Shown here piece after piece: positions 7,594 to 14,890 of a DNA stretch of 33,925 nt (within the stretch, counting starts at the first letter, position 1; every line of letters starts with the position of its first letter). The stretch is from an uncultured Opitutia bacterium (GTDB lineage: Bacteria > Verrucomicrobiota > Verrucomicrobiia > Opitutales > Opitutaceae): assembly GCA_903896015.1 (NCBI GenBank), contig CAITWF010000105.1, positions 1-33,925 on the forward strand, read 5' to 3'. The notes under the pieces are model-generated. The model was given only the letters and a program-made list of their open reading frames with translations. It searched no databases and was not told the DNA's origin. The translations under genes and the position numbers were made by a program.

Positions 7594-8934
7594 ATGATCG
7601 CTTTCTTCCCCAGCCGTCTGCGTTCGTGGTTTCCGTTTAGTGTGCTCGTGTTTGCGGCTCCCATGCTCGCGCAGGATTCGAGTCCCGCCTCGAGCCGCCC
7701 CGCCGAAAAGAAATTTCTCGTCTCCGATTTCGGCGCAGTGGGAGACGCGACCACGCTCAACACCGCCGCGATCCAAAAAGCCATCGACACAGCTTCCGAC
7801 GCGGGCGGGGGCGTCGTGGAGATTCCGTCGGGCACATTTCTCAGCGGCGCGATCTTTTTGAAGCGTGGCGTCGAACTCCATCTCGCCGCCGGCGCCGTGC
7901 TCCTCGGCTCAACCAACATCGAGGATTACCCGAAGCGCGAGACGCGCATCGAGGGACACTTCGAGCCGTGGCGCATGGCGCTCGTCAATGCCCAGCAGCT
8001 CGAGGACGTGCGCCTCACCGGCCCCGGCACGCTCAACGGCAACGGCGTCCCGTTCTGGCAGGCGTTCTGGCAGCGCCGTAAAGAAAATCCGAAGTGCACC
8101 AACCTCGAAGTCGAGCGCCCGCGCCTACTATTCGTCGATCGCTGCACGCACGTCCGAATTGATAGCGTGCAGCTCGAAGACTCCGGTTTCTGGAATCTCC
8201 ACCTCTACCGTTGCCGCGACGTCACGATCGAGGGCGTGCGCATCACCATCCCCGCGTCGGCAAAAACCGGCATCCGCGGCCCGAGCACCGACGGCATCGA
8301 CGTCGACAGCTCGCAAAACGTCACCATCCGCCGCTGTTACATTTCCAACAACGACGACAACATCGCGCTCAAGGGCAGCAAGGGCCCGCTCTCCGACCAC
8401 GACGCCGACAGCCCGCCCGTCGAAAACATTTTGATTGAAAACACCGAGTGCGGCGACGGCAACGGCCTCATCACCTGCGGCAGCGAAGCGACGATCGTCC
8501 GCAACGTCGTCGCGCGCAACTGCACGATGAGCGGCAGGGCCACCCTGCTCACCCTCAAGCTCCGCCCCGACACGCCGCAGCACTACGAGAACATCGTCCT
8601 CGACGGCATCACGCTCAAGGGCACCGGCCGCCTGATCAACTGCGCGCCGTGGACCCAGTTCTTCGATCTCCAAGGCCAGCCGCCGCCCTCGCGCAAAGTC
8701 AACGGCATCGTCCTGAAGAATGTCCACGGCACCTACGGCGCGTTCGGCACACTGAAAGGAAATCCCGGCGACGATCTGCGCGACTTCACCTTTGAAAACA
8801 TCGACGTGAAACTCGACCCCGCCAACGGCCGCGATCGCCTCGTGCTCGGCGCGATCGAAAATTTCACAACGATGAACGTCACGATCAACGGCCAGCCCTA
8901 CACGCCGCCGGTCAACGCGGAGCAGAAGCGCTGA
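7594..8934 (+). CDS. GH28-family glycosidase (polygalacturonase-like), divergent active site
   Basis: A 446-residue secreted right-handed parallel beta-helix protein of glycoside hydrolase family 28. The signal peptide ends near MLA-Q (26). The N-terminal FGAVGDATTLNTAAIQKAI and the GGGVVEIPSGTFLSGAI segment are standard for the family. In the catalytic region, S231-T-D233-G replaces NTDG and N-D254-D255-N keeps the acid pair. The usual HG of the 'GHG' motif is N290-G291 (GDGNGLITCGSE), and the 'RIK' motif aligns with T320-L-K322. Acid residues are thus kept, but the family His and Arg that contact galacturonate are changed, so the substrate may not be plain polygalacturonan. It could act on rhamnogalacturonan, xylogalacturonan or a neutral sugar. 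Convergent with the helicase gene. Confidence 0.9.
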   Translation: MIAFFPSRLRSWFPFSVLVFAAPMLAQDSSPASSRPAEKKFLVSDFGAVGDATTLNTAAIQKAIDTASDAGGGVVEIPSGTFLSGAIFLKRGVELHLAAGAVLLGSTNIEDYPKRETRIEGHFEPWRMALVNAQQLEDVRLTGPGTLNGNGVPFWQAFWQRRKENPKCTNLEVERPRLLFVDRCTHVRIDSVQLEDSGFWNLHLYRCRDVTIEGVRITIPASAKTGIRGPSTDGIDVDSSQNVTIRRCYISNNDDNIALKGSKGPLSDHDADSPPVENILIENTECGDGNGLITCGSEATIVRNVVARNCTMSGRATLLTLKLRPDTPQHYENIVLDGITLKGTGRLINCAPWTQFFDLQGQPPPSRKVNGIVLKNVHGTYGAFGTLKGNPGDDLRDFTFENIDVKLDPANGRDRLVLGAIENFTTMNVTINGQPYTPPVNAEQKR

Positions 8935-9005
8935 GCCGAAGTTCAATCGCGGCGAAGTTCGCGCCGATTTCGTAGGGCGTCTGTCCTGCACGACGTCATC
9001 CCTCT

Positions 9006-10274
9006 TCACGCTGTCGCATCCGGCTCGCCGCGGGCCAGCGCCTCGCGATAGCGGTCCTTCTTGCTCTTGCGGCGCCCCTTCACCCCGCCCGTCGCCGGAG
9101 CGACCGGCGGTTCGACCTGCTCCGGCTCGAAACCCGCGATCTGTTCGCGCGGCAACGCGAGGCGGTTTCGTTTTTCGATCAGCCGGAAATGCGCGTGCGT
9201 CTCCGCGCTGATGAAATTCACCGCGACGCCGCGCTCCCCCGCGCGCCCTGTGCGACCGATCCGGTGCGTGTAGTCCGCCGCCGACCGCGGCAAATCGAAA
9301 TTCACGACGACCGGCAATTCGACGATGTCGAGTCCGCGCGCCGCGAGATCGGTCGCGACCAGCACGGACACGCGCGATGCCTTGAAATCCACCAGCGCCG
9401 CTGTGCGCGCGCCCTGACTGAGTTCCCCGTGCAGCGCCGTCGCCTGCAATCCTGCCCGCCGCAATTTTTCCGCCACGTGCTCGGTCGCGTATTTTGTGGC
9501 TACAAACACGAGCACGCGCGTCCACTCGTGCGTTTGAATCAGGTGGCGCAGCAACTGCGTCCGCCGCGGCGGATCGACTTCGATTGCGCGCTGCCCGATG
9601 TCCGGCGCGGTCGCCGGCTCTGTTGCCACCGCGACGCGCACGGGATCGTGCAAATGATTTTTCGCGAGCGTCTCGACTTCCGGCGGAAACGTCGCCGAGC
9701 ACAGCACCGTCTGCCGTTTCGCCGGCAGCCACGCGATGATCCGCGCGAGCTCGTCCGCGAAGCCCAGCGCCAGCAAGCGATCCGCCTCGTCGAGCACGAC
9801 GAGCCCGACCGAGCCGAGTGAAACCGCGTTCTGGTCCACGAGATCGAGCAGTCGGCCCGGCGTCGCGACGAGGATGTCCGCGCCGCCGCCGAGCGCCATC
9901 ATCTGCGGGTTGATCGACACGCCACCATAAACCACGAGCATCTTGATCGCCTCCGGGAGAAAGCGGCCGTAGCGCCGAACCGATTCGCCGATCTGGACCG
10001 CGAGCTCACGCGTCGGCACGAGGATCAGCGCCCGCACGATTCGCCCCGGCGCGCGCCGGTTCGCGGACAATCGCTGCAACACGGGCAGCGCAAATGCCGC
10101 CGTCTTCCCCGATCCCGTCTGCGCCGAAGCCCACACATCCCGGCCCGCGAGGATCGGCGGAATCGCCGCGGCCTGAATTGGCGTCGGCTGGTCGTAGCCT
10201 TGCTCCACCACAGCACGCAGCAGCGGCACGGAAAGTTTCAGCGCGGTAAACGTCAGGGCGTTCGGCTCATTCAT
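9006..10274 (-). CDS. DEAD-box RNA helicase (RhlE-like)
   Basis: A 422-residue ATP-dependent RNA helicase that remodels RNA duplexes in ribosome assembly or mRNA decay. The motifs are complete: Q motif (PTPIQ, 30-34), Walker A AQTGSGKT (51-58), PTRELA (87-92), TPGR (138-141), DEAD (162-165), SAT (193-195), ARGLDI (about 312-317) and HRIGRTGR (337-344). The C-terminal tail is short and basic (GRRKSKKDRYR), as in RhlE-type enzymes. It lies 28 bp downstream of the S4-domain gene on the same strand, so the two RNA-binding proteins are probably co-transcribed. Confidence 0.93.
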   Translation of the reverse strand: MNEPNALTFTALKLSVPLLRAVVEQGYDQPTPIQAAAIPPILAGRDVWASAQTGSGKTAAFALPVLQRLSANRRAPGRIVRALILVPTRELAVQIGESVRRYGRFLPEAIKMLVVYGGVSINPQMMALGGGADILVATPGRLLDLVDQNAVSLGSVGLVVLDEADRLLALGFADELARIIAWLPAKRQTVLCSATFPPEVETLAKNHLHDPVRVAVATEPATAPDIGQRAIEVDPPRRTQLLRHLIQTHEWTRVLVFVATKYATEHVAEKLRRAGLQATALHGELSQGARTAALVDFKASRVSVLVATDLAARGLDIVELPVVVNFDLPRSAADYTHRIGRTGRAGERGVAVNFISAETHAHFRLIEKRNRLALPREQIAGFEPEQVEPPVAPATGGVKGRRKSKKDRYREALARGEPDATA

Positions 10275-10302
10275 GCGGCAGCGATCGAAAAACGCGACCG
10301 GT

Positions 10303-10542
10303 TCACTCGACGCGCACGACGATCGTCTCGCCCGCGACGGTGACTTTGTCGCCCGCGAGAAGTTGTTTGCGCTTCCGCGTCTCGATCGCGCCGTTCACCC
10401 GCACGCCGCCTTCGGCCACCAACTGTTTTGCCGCGCCGCCGCTGTCCGCGAGCCCGGCAAGCTTGATGACCTTGCACAGTTCGATCGGCACTTCGCGGAC
10501 CACGATGTCGCGCGGTCCGGAGGAGGTGTTTGGTTTTGTCAT
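10303..10542 (-). CDS. S4-domain RNA-binding protein (YbcJ-like)
   Basis: A 79-residue protein consisting almost entirely of an S4 RNA-binding domain of the YbcJ/RlbA type. Conserved features are KLAGLADSGGAAKQLV, GGVRVNG and ETRKRKQLLAGDKV. Such proteins bind structured RNA, and some are linked to ribosome assembly or stalled-ribosome handling. Being first in a unit with a DEAD-box helicase supports an RNA-metabolism role. Start ATG at 10542. The 225 bp upstream, up to the divergent lipoprotein gene, holds no other gene that I can support. Confidence 0.88.
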   Translation of the reverse strand: MTKPNTSSGPRDIVVREVPIELCKVIKLAGLADSGGAAKQLVAEGGVRVNGAIETRKRKQLLAGDKVTVAGETIVVRVE

Positions 10543-10767
10543 GCCGCACCGTCAGCGCCCTGGCGCAGCGAGTCGAACTTTCTGTGCGGCCCTCGCGCCG
10601 CGTGATCGATCGCATTGCATTTCCGCGCGGCGTTGTCATGCTTGCGGAGTTCTTTCGCTTTGCCTCGCAACCCTCGCTGCTTCGCGACCCACCCCACCGC
10701 CGGCGCCACCCCGTGCCGACGACCCAGCGCGAAGCCGCTCACGTTCGTTACCCTTCGGTCAAACCCC

Positions 10768-11430
10768 ATGAAAACGCTTCCGCTCTGCGCGGTCGTGCGT
10801 GCGCTCTTAGCCACTGCGGCCGCTTCGATCGTCGGTGGCTGCACGAGTTATCTCCTGCACGTCGATGCGATCAGCCGCACGCCGGCAGTCTCCTCCGCGC
10901 AAACTTCCTATACGATCAAAAACAAAAATCCTGCGATCGATTCCGATTCGCTGCGTTATCGCGAGGCCGCTGCATGCCTCAAGACCGCCCTCTCCAGCCG
11001 CGGTCTCTGGGAGACACCCGATCCCGCCAACGCGGACATGGTCGTCGAGCTCGACTACGCGATGGAGCCGGCCCACGTCGTCTATCGCGCCACTGAGGTC
11101 CCCGTCTACCTGCCCACCGCGTCACCGATCGGCGGCGTCAACGCCCGGACCATCTTCGGCACGACCACCGAGCAGGTCCCCGTCGTCGTCAGCGAAAAAC
11201 ATCTCTCCGTCTCGTGTCGTGAAAACAATCCCGGCGCCGAGGGCCGCCCGCCGCTCGAACTCTGGCAAGTGAGCGCGAGCCTTGAAGATTCCGACACGAG
11301 TCTCCGCGAAAGCCTCCCCGTGCTCGCCGCCGAAGTGATGAACCAACTCGGCCGCACCACCCGTGGCACGATCGATCGGAAGCTCGCCGTCACCGATCCC
11401 GCCGTGGAATTTGTCGCGAAAGGGTTTTAG
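10768..11430 (+). CDS. lipoprotein of unknown function
   Basis: A 220-residue predicted lipoprotein: signal peptide with lipobox VGGC (C25). The mature part starts with a region reminiscent of DUF4136-like lipoproteins: a short conserved start, then an Asp/Ser segment and a C-terminal region with a LWQVSASLEDS strand predicted to pack on helices. I cannot assign a function or a firm domain name. The reading frame is open upstream to 10615, but the ATG at 10768 begins the signal sequence. Convergent with the TAXI gene, with 37 bp between stops. Confidence 0.75.
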   Translation: MKTLPLCAVVRALLATAAASIVGGCTSYLLHVDAISRTPAVSSAQTSYTIKNKNPAIDSDSLRYREAAACLKTALSSRGLWETPDPANADMVVELDYAMEPAHVVYRATEVPVYLPTASPIGGVNARTIFGTTTEQVPVVVSEKHLSVSCRENNPGAEGRPPLELWQVSASLEDSDTSLRESLPVLAAEVMNQLGRTTRGTIDRKLAVTDPAVEFVAKGF

Positions 11431-11467
11431 CCCGCTGCGCGGGCGCCCGGCCTGAAACCGTTCGCGT

Positions 11468-12826
11468 TCACTCCGCCGGCGGCGGCGTAAGCCGCTGGCG
11501 CACGAAGGCGATATGGTTGCGCAGATCGTAGAACTGGCCGGCGAAGCTCGCCGGGATTTTCAGCTGGTTGACCTCCGCCTCGATCGCGCCGAGGCGCTCC
11601 AGCAAATCCGCCGCTTGCGCGGGCGTGAGCGGCGCCACCGCGTCGCGCTCCAGCCGAAGCAGCGGACGATAGCAGCGGTAGATGCTCAGTTGGACGCTCC
11701 ACCGATAGGCCACCGGCAAGAACCGAATCGCTGGAATCAGCACCAACAACAGCGGCACGATCACCACCAGCAGCCGGTTGATCAGGTTCGCGAGCCAGAA
11801 GGAGGCCACGAGGTGATAAGTGAGCGCGCGGCCGGACTTGTAGAAGCGCGCGGCGTCGTCGCTCAACGGCAGCTCGCGCGCGAGCGGCGCGGGAAACTCG
11901 CCCGGTTTTGCGAGCAGGCTCGCCTTGCCATGCACCTTCTGCGCGACGTCCAACAACAGATCCGAAATCGCGGAATTCAACCCCTCGCGCGCGACGAGCT
12001 GCACAGTCGGTCCCACAAGCGAGAGGTTTTCCAGCGGCAGATCGTGCGCGAAATCGATCGCGCCTTCCGGCACGACGATCTTGTGGAGATACGAAATGCG
12101 GCGCACGTAGGCGTCGGCCTGCGCGAAATCGTAGACCTGCACGGCGGGCGTGCGCAGCAGCGTGCGCACCAGCTGCGTCGGCGCCGAATCGCCCGTCAGA
12201 AAGATCGCATCGAGTTTGCCTGCGAGAAACGCCTTCGCCTCGTCCGCCGATTCCTGTTCGTCGAGGACCGTGGGCGACGCGGTGATGGCGTTGGCCTCGA
12301 GCAACGCGCGCGCGAGCGCGTGCACACCGCTCCCCGGCGCGCCGATCCCGATCCGTTGACCGCCGAGCTGCGCGAGCAGCCGGAGACGATCCGTGCCGCG
12401 ATGAAACACCCACAACGGCTGGTAGGCCACGCTGCCGAGCGACACGAGGCCGGGCGGCGGCTCATCCCCGACGAGCCCGCCTTGCACAAATCCCAGATCG
12501 ACGTCCGTGCCCGGCGCTGAAAGCCGCTTCAAGTTGTCGAGCGATCCGTTCGACGGCACGATCTTCAGGGTGACGCCGTGCTGCGCGAGTTCCTTCTGAT
12601 ACGCCTGCGCGTAGCGCTCAAACGTGCTGCCCGGCGGCCCGCCCATGATCGTGACCACGCGCGGCGGCGCCGACAAATAAATCCACAGCAGCACGGCGAC
12701 GCCGAGCCCAAGGAGAAACACCGCCACGGTCGTCGCGAGCCACGGGCTGAACCCAAACGTCTCAATCAGTGCGGTGACGAGTTTCAGCCGGCGGGAACGG
12801 CCTGAATGGGGGCGGAGTTTAGTCAT
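11468..12826 (-). CDS. TAXI-family TRAP transporter solute-binding protein, membrane-anchored
   Basis: A 452-residue protein of the TAXI (TRAP-associated extracytoplasmic immunogenic) solute-receptor family. An N-terminal membrane segment (about 29-52) anchors the periplasmic binding domain, which opens with MGGPPGSTFERYAQAY and contains the typical GIGAPGSGVHALARALL segment. A second membrane helix lies at about 345-369, followed by an 83-residue cytoplasmic tail with coiled-coil character (ADLLERLGAIEAEVNQL). Ordinary TAXI proteins are soluble receptors for a TRAP permease. Here there is no permease gene nearby and the second anchor is extra, so it may sense or hold a ligand rather than feed a transporter. 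Start ATG at 12826; no clear ribosome-binding site. Confidence 0.87.
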   Translation of the reverse strand: MTKLRPHSGRSRRLKLVTALIETFGFSPWLATTVAVFLLGLGVAVLLWIYLSAPPRVVTIMGGPPGSTFERYAQAYQKELAQHGVTLKIVPSNGSLDNLKRLSAPGTDVDLGFVQGGLVGDEPPPGLVSLGSVAYQPLWVFHRGTDRLRLLAQLGGQRIGIGAPGSGVHALARALLEANAITASPTVLDEQESADEAKAFLAGKLDAIFLTGDSAPTQLVRTLLRTPAVQVYDFAQADAYVRRISYLHKIVVPEGAIDFAHDLPLENLSLVGPTVQLVAREGLNSAISDLLLDVAQKVHGKASLLAKPGEFPAPLARELPLSDDAARFYKSGRALTYHLVASFWLANLINRLLVVIVPLLLVLIPAIRFLPVAYRWSVQLSIYRCYRPLLRLERDAVAPLTPAQAADLLERLGAIEAEVNQLKIPASFAGQFYDLRNHIAFVRQRLTPPPAE

Positions 12827-12909
12827 GCGAACGCGCGCAACCGTGCACCCACTTCATACCCGCGGTGTCCGTAAATGTTCAATCCTTTCACCAGCCCCTC
12901 GAAGCCGGA

Positions 12910-13272
12910 TCACCAGCGCGCTTTCGGCACGATGCGGCCTTTGGCGTTTTCGATGCCAAGATAGCCTTTCGGGATCGCGACGATGCGGCCATCGGTGCCC
13001 TGCAAACTGCCCGACCCCGCCGGCAGGGCGACCATCCGACCGTCCCGCCCTTGCGCCGCGATGCAGCCCACCGGGATCCGCACGCTCCGGCCATCCCGCC
13101 CGCGCTCGATCGTCGCCGTGGCACGCACGGTGGCGAAGACGGGATCAAAAGGCTTCTTCGCCTTCGCGCCCCGCCGCCCCGCAGCCAGGAGACCTTGCTC
13201 CAACGGAGGCAGCGCAACGATTGCATCGACGACACTCACCCGCGCGATTTTATTAGGAGGTTCTTGGATCAT
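12910..13272 (-). CDS. hypothetical protein with tandem 17-residue repeats
   Basis: About 120 residues with no recognised family. The C-terminal half consists of tandem degenerate 17-residue units: GRDGRSVRIPVGCIAAQ, GRDGRMVALPAGSGSLQ and GTDGRIVAIPKGYLGIE, followed by a partial NAKGRIVPKARW. The consensus is GxDGRxVxIPxG with a spacer ending in Q or E, suggesting a short beta-hairpin or beta-solenoid repeat. The N-terminal half (MIQEPPNKIARV... GAKAKKPFDPV) has no signal peptide. The start is uncertain: the ATG at 13272 has codon use more like its neighbours than the ATG at 13374, which would add 34 residues containing several rare codons. It lies 83 bp upstream of the TAXI gene on the same strand. 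Confidence 0.55.
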   Translation of the reverse strand: MIQEPPNKIARVSVVDAIVALPPLEQGLLAAGRRGAKAKKPFDPVFATVRATATIERGRDGRSVRIPVGCIAAQGRDGRMVALPAGSGSLQGTDGRIVAIPKGYLGIENAKGRIVPKARW

Positions 13273-13540
13273 TCCATGATCGTAGGATCGAATCGCGCCA
13301 AACACGACGCCTATCGCTGGCTCGCTGGCCCACTCCGCTATGCTGCTCCGGGGCCATCCGTTTAGAACGATCATAGCAGCGTCGGATTCCTTTCGCCGGC
13401 ACCGAACGGACCACCTCGCCGCCCCAAAAGGAAATTGCAGTCCGCGGAAAACGCAGCGCACCACGGACCGACTCACCGTTTTCGTGGTCTGTCGCAGGAG
13501 AAAGAATCCGTCTTCCTCGTTTTCCTTTCGTTTCCATACC

Positions 13541-14152
13541 ATGTCTCGCACGCCTTTTCCTTCGTATCGCTCTCTGCTCGGCGCCTCCCTCGGACTGGGG
13601 CTGATGGCGGCATTAATCGCGCAGACGGCGTCGCCAACAGCCAACCCGGGCCAAAAAAATAAACTCGATCCGGAGCGCTCCGCGGCGGCATTTCGCTCGC
13701 TCGCAACCGTGCTACGGAATCCGCGGTGCATGAACTGCCACACGAAAACCAACTTTCCCCGCGAAGGCGACGACCGGCACCGCCACGATCAATACGTCCT
13801 GCGCGGACCCGACAACCACGGCGTGGTCGGGATGCGCTGCGAGACGTGTCATCGCGACGCCAATCAGCCCAACGAGGCGCGTGGCGTGCCCGGTGCGCCG
13901 GGCTGGGCGCTCGCTCCGCTGAGCATGGCGTGGGAAGACCTCGACGATGGCCAGCTAGCGGATCGGTTGAAGGACCAGACGCGCAACGGCGCACGATCGC
14001 TCGAAGCGCTCTATGATCACATGGCGAACGATCAATTGGTCGGCTGGGGCTGGAACCCCGGCGGCAGCCGCAAGCCGGTGCCGATGCCTCGCGAAGAATT
14101 TGCCCGCCTCGTGCGCGAATGGATCGATGCCGGCGCCGTCTCACCGAAATGA
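13541..14152 (+). CDS. exported diheme cytochrome c-like protein
   Basis: A 203-residue protein with an N-terminal hydrophobic signal (about 12-30) and two c-type heme motifs, C63-M-N-C66-H67 and C100-E-T-C103-H104, so it is periplasmic or membrane-anchored. The PRCMNCHTKTNFPREGDDRH region and the C-terminal helix EEFARLVREWIDAGAV resemble small proteins annotated elsewhere as 'isoquinoline 1-oxidoreductase subunit', which are really diheme electron carriers. Axial second ligands cannot be fixed by eye; H80, H82 and H93 are candidates. The start is the ATG at 13541, before the signal; the open frame upstream is not signal-like. No oxidoreductase gene adjoins it, so its partner is unknown. Confidence 0.82.
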   Translation: MSRTPFPSYRSLLGASLGLGLMAALIAQTASPTANPGQKNKLDPERSAAAFRSLATVLRNPRCMNCHTKTNFPREGDDRHRHDQYVLRGPDNHGVVGMRCETCHRDANQPNEARGVPGAPGWALAPLSMAWEDLDDGQLADRLKDQTRNGARSLEALYDHMANDQLVGWGWNPGGSRKPVPMPREEFARLVREWIDAGAVSPK

Positions 14153-14217
14153 GATCCGCCGGAGCGGGCGCACACTCATCGCCATTGATCGCTGCCGTTT
14201 GAATGTGGGAAAAAGCC

Positions 14218-14238
14218 GCGACCGAAGTCGCATCTTTT
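14218..14238 (+). terminator. candidate terminator of the cytochrome gene
   Basis: GCGAC (14218-14222) pairs with GTCGC (14227-14231) over a CGAA tetraloop, followed by ATCTTTT. It lies about 65 bp after the cytochrome stop. The stem is short, so this is tentative. Confidence 0.35.
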
Positions 14239-14308
14239 AAAACGCAGCCAGGGAATAAGTGTTAATCTCAGCCGCCGCTGGTCCTTTGAATTTGCAATCG
14301 ATCCGAAG

Positions 14309-14327
14309 GCGCGGGGCGGCCCCGCCC
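14309..14327. repeat. GC-rich intergenic palindrome
   Basis: GCGGGGC (14311-14317) and GCCCCGC (14319-14325) form perfect 7-bp arms around one base. One further outer pair (14309 with 14327) extends it past a mismatch. It lies between two convergent genes. It might be a dispersed intergenic repeat of the REP type or part of a bidirectional terminator, but only one copy is seen here. Confidence 0.35.
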
Positions 14328-14338
14328 TACCTCGTGCC

Positions 14339-14875
14339 TCATCCGCCCGGCTTCGCGCTGGGCTTGAGGTCGAGCTTCATCAGCGACGGGTTCGTGCCTT
14401 CGAATTCGAGCGTTAGCCGTCTGTCGCTCTCGAGCGATGTGTCGCCCTGCGCGCTGTGCTTCACCGTCACCGTAAATGTTTTTACCACTTTCTCCCCGCT
14501 CGTGACGTGCACGTCAGACACCATCGGCTGGTGATTCTCCGCCTTGATACTTGTCACCGATTCCTCCCGCGTGCCGCCAAGCTTGACGGTGACATCGTAG
14601 GTGCCGGCGGGCAGGTCGACATCGAACCGGAAATATTTCGGCGCGGTGACGCCGAGCGCGGTCCCGATCAGACGGGGCGAATCGACAAAGCCGAACCCGT
14701 CGTCGGCGTGGTAGATCGCCGGCGGCCGCACGATCGGGCGATCGCCGTTGGGGCTGCCCTCGAAGGCAAAATGCAGCGTGGTCGCCCCCGCGGGATAAAA
14801 TGGACCGGCGACGGCCGCAGCGGCCACCAGCAGCGAACCCGCGGCGATTTTCGTGAATGAAGTGAAAGCGTTCAT
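14339..14875 (-). CDS. stand-alone secreted galactose-binding-like module (rhamnogalacturonan acetylesterase N-terminal type)
   Basis: A 178-residue protein with a signal peptide (cleaved about 23-32). The mature part is one beta-sandwich domain. It matches the module that precedes the SGNH esterase domain in bacterial rhamnogalacturonan acetylesterases: YHADDGFGFVD, then FDVDLPAGTYDVTVKLGG, then GEKVVKTFTVTV and LTLEFEGTNP. No esterase domain follows, so this is either a carbohydrate-binding accessory or a remnant of a longer enzyme. Its start lies 15 bp after the stop of the propeller protein upstream, so it is almost certainly co-transcribed with it. The function is inferred from domain resemblance only. 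Confidence 0.78.
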   Translation of the reverse strand: MNAFTSFTKIAAGSLLVAAAAVAGPFYPAGATTLHFAFEGSPNGDRPIVRPPAIYHADDGFGFVDSPRLIGTALGVTAPKYFRFDVDLPAGTYDVTVKLGGTREESVTSIKAENHQPMVSDVHVTSGEKVVKTFTVTVKHSAQGDTSLESDRRLTLEFEGTNPSLMKLDLKPSAKPGG

Positions 14876-14890
14876 CGGGCGATCGGCGCC

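Noticed and set aside
8128-9732. 534-codon open frame on the minus strand
   Set aside because: Spans the antisense of the GH28 gene and another frame of the helicase gene; both real genes have clear motifs.
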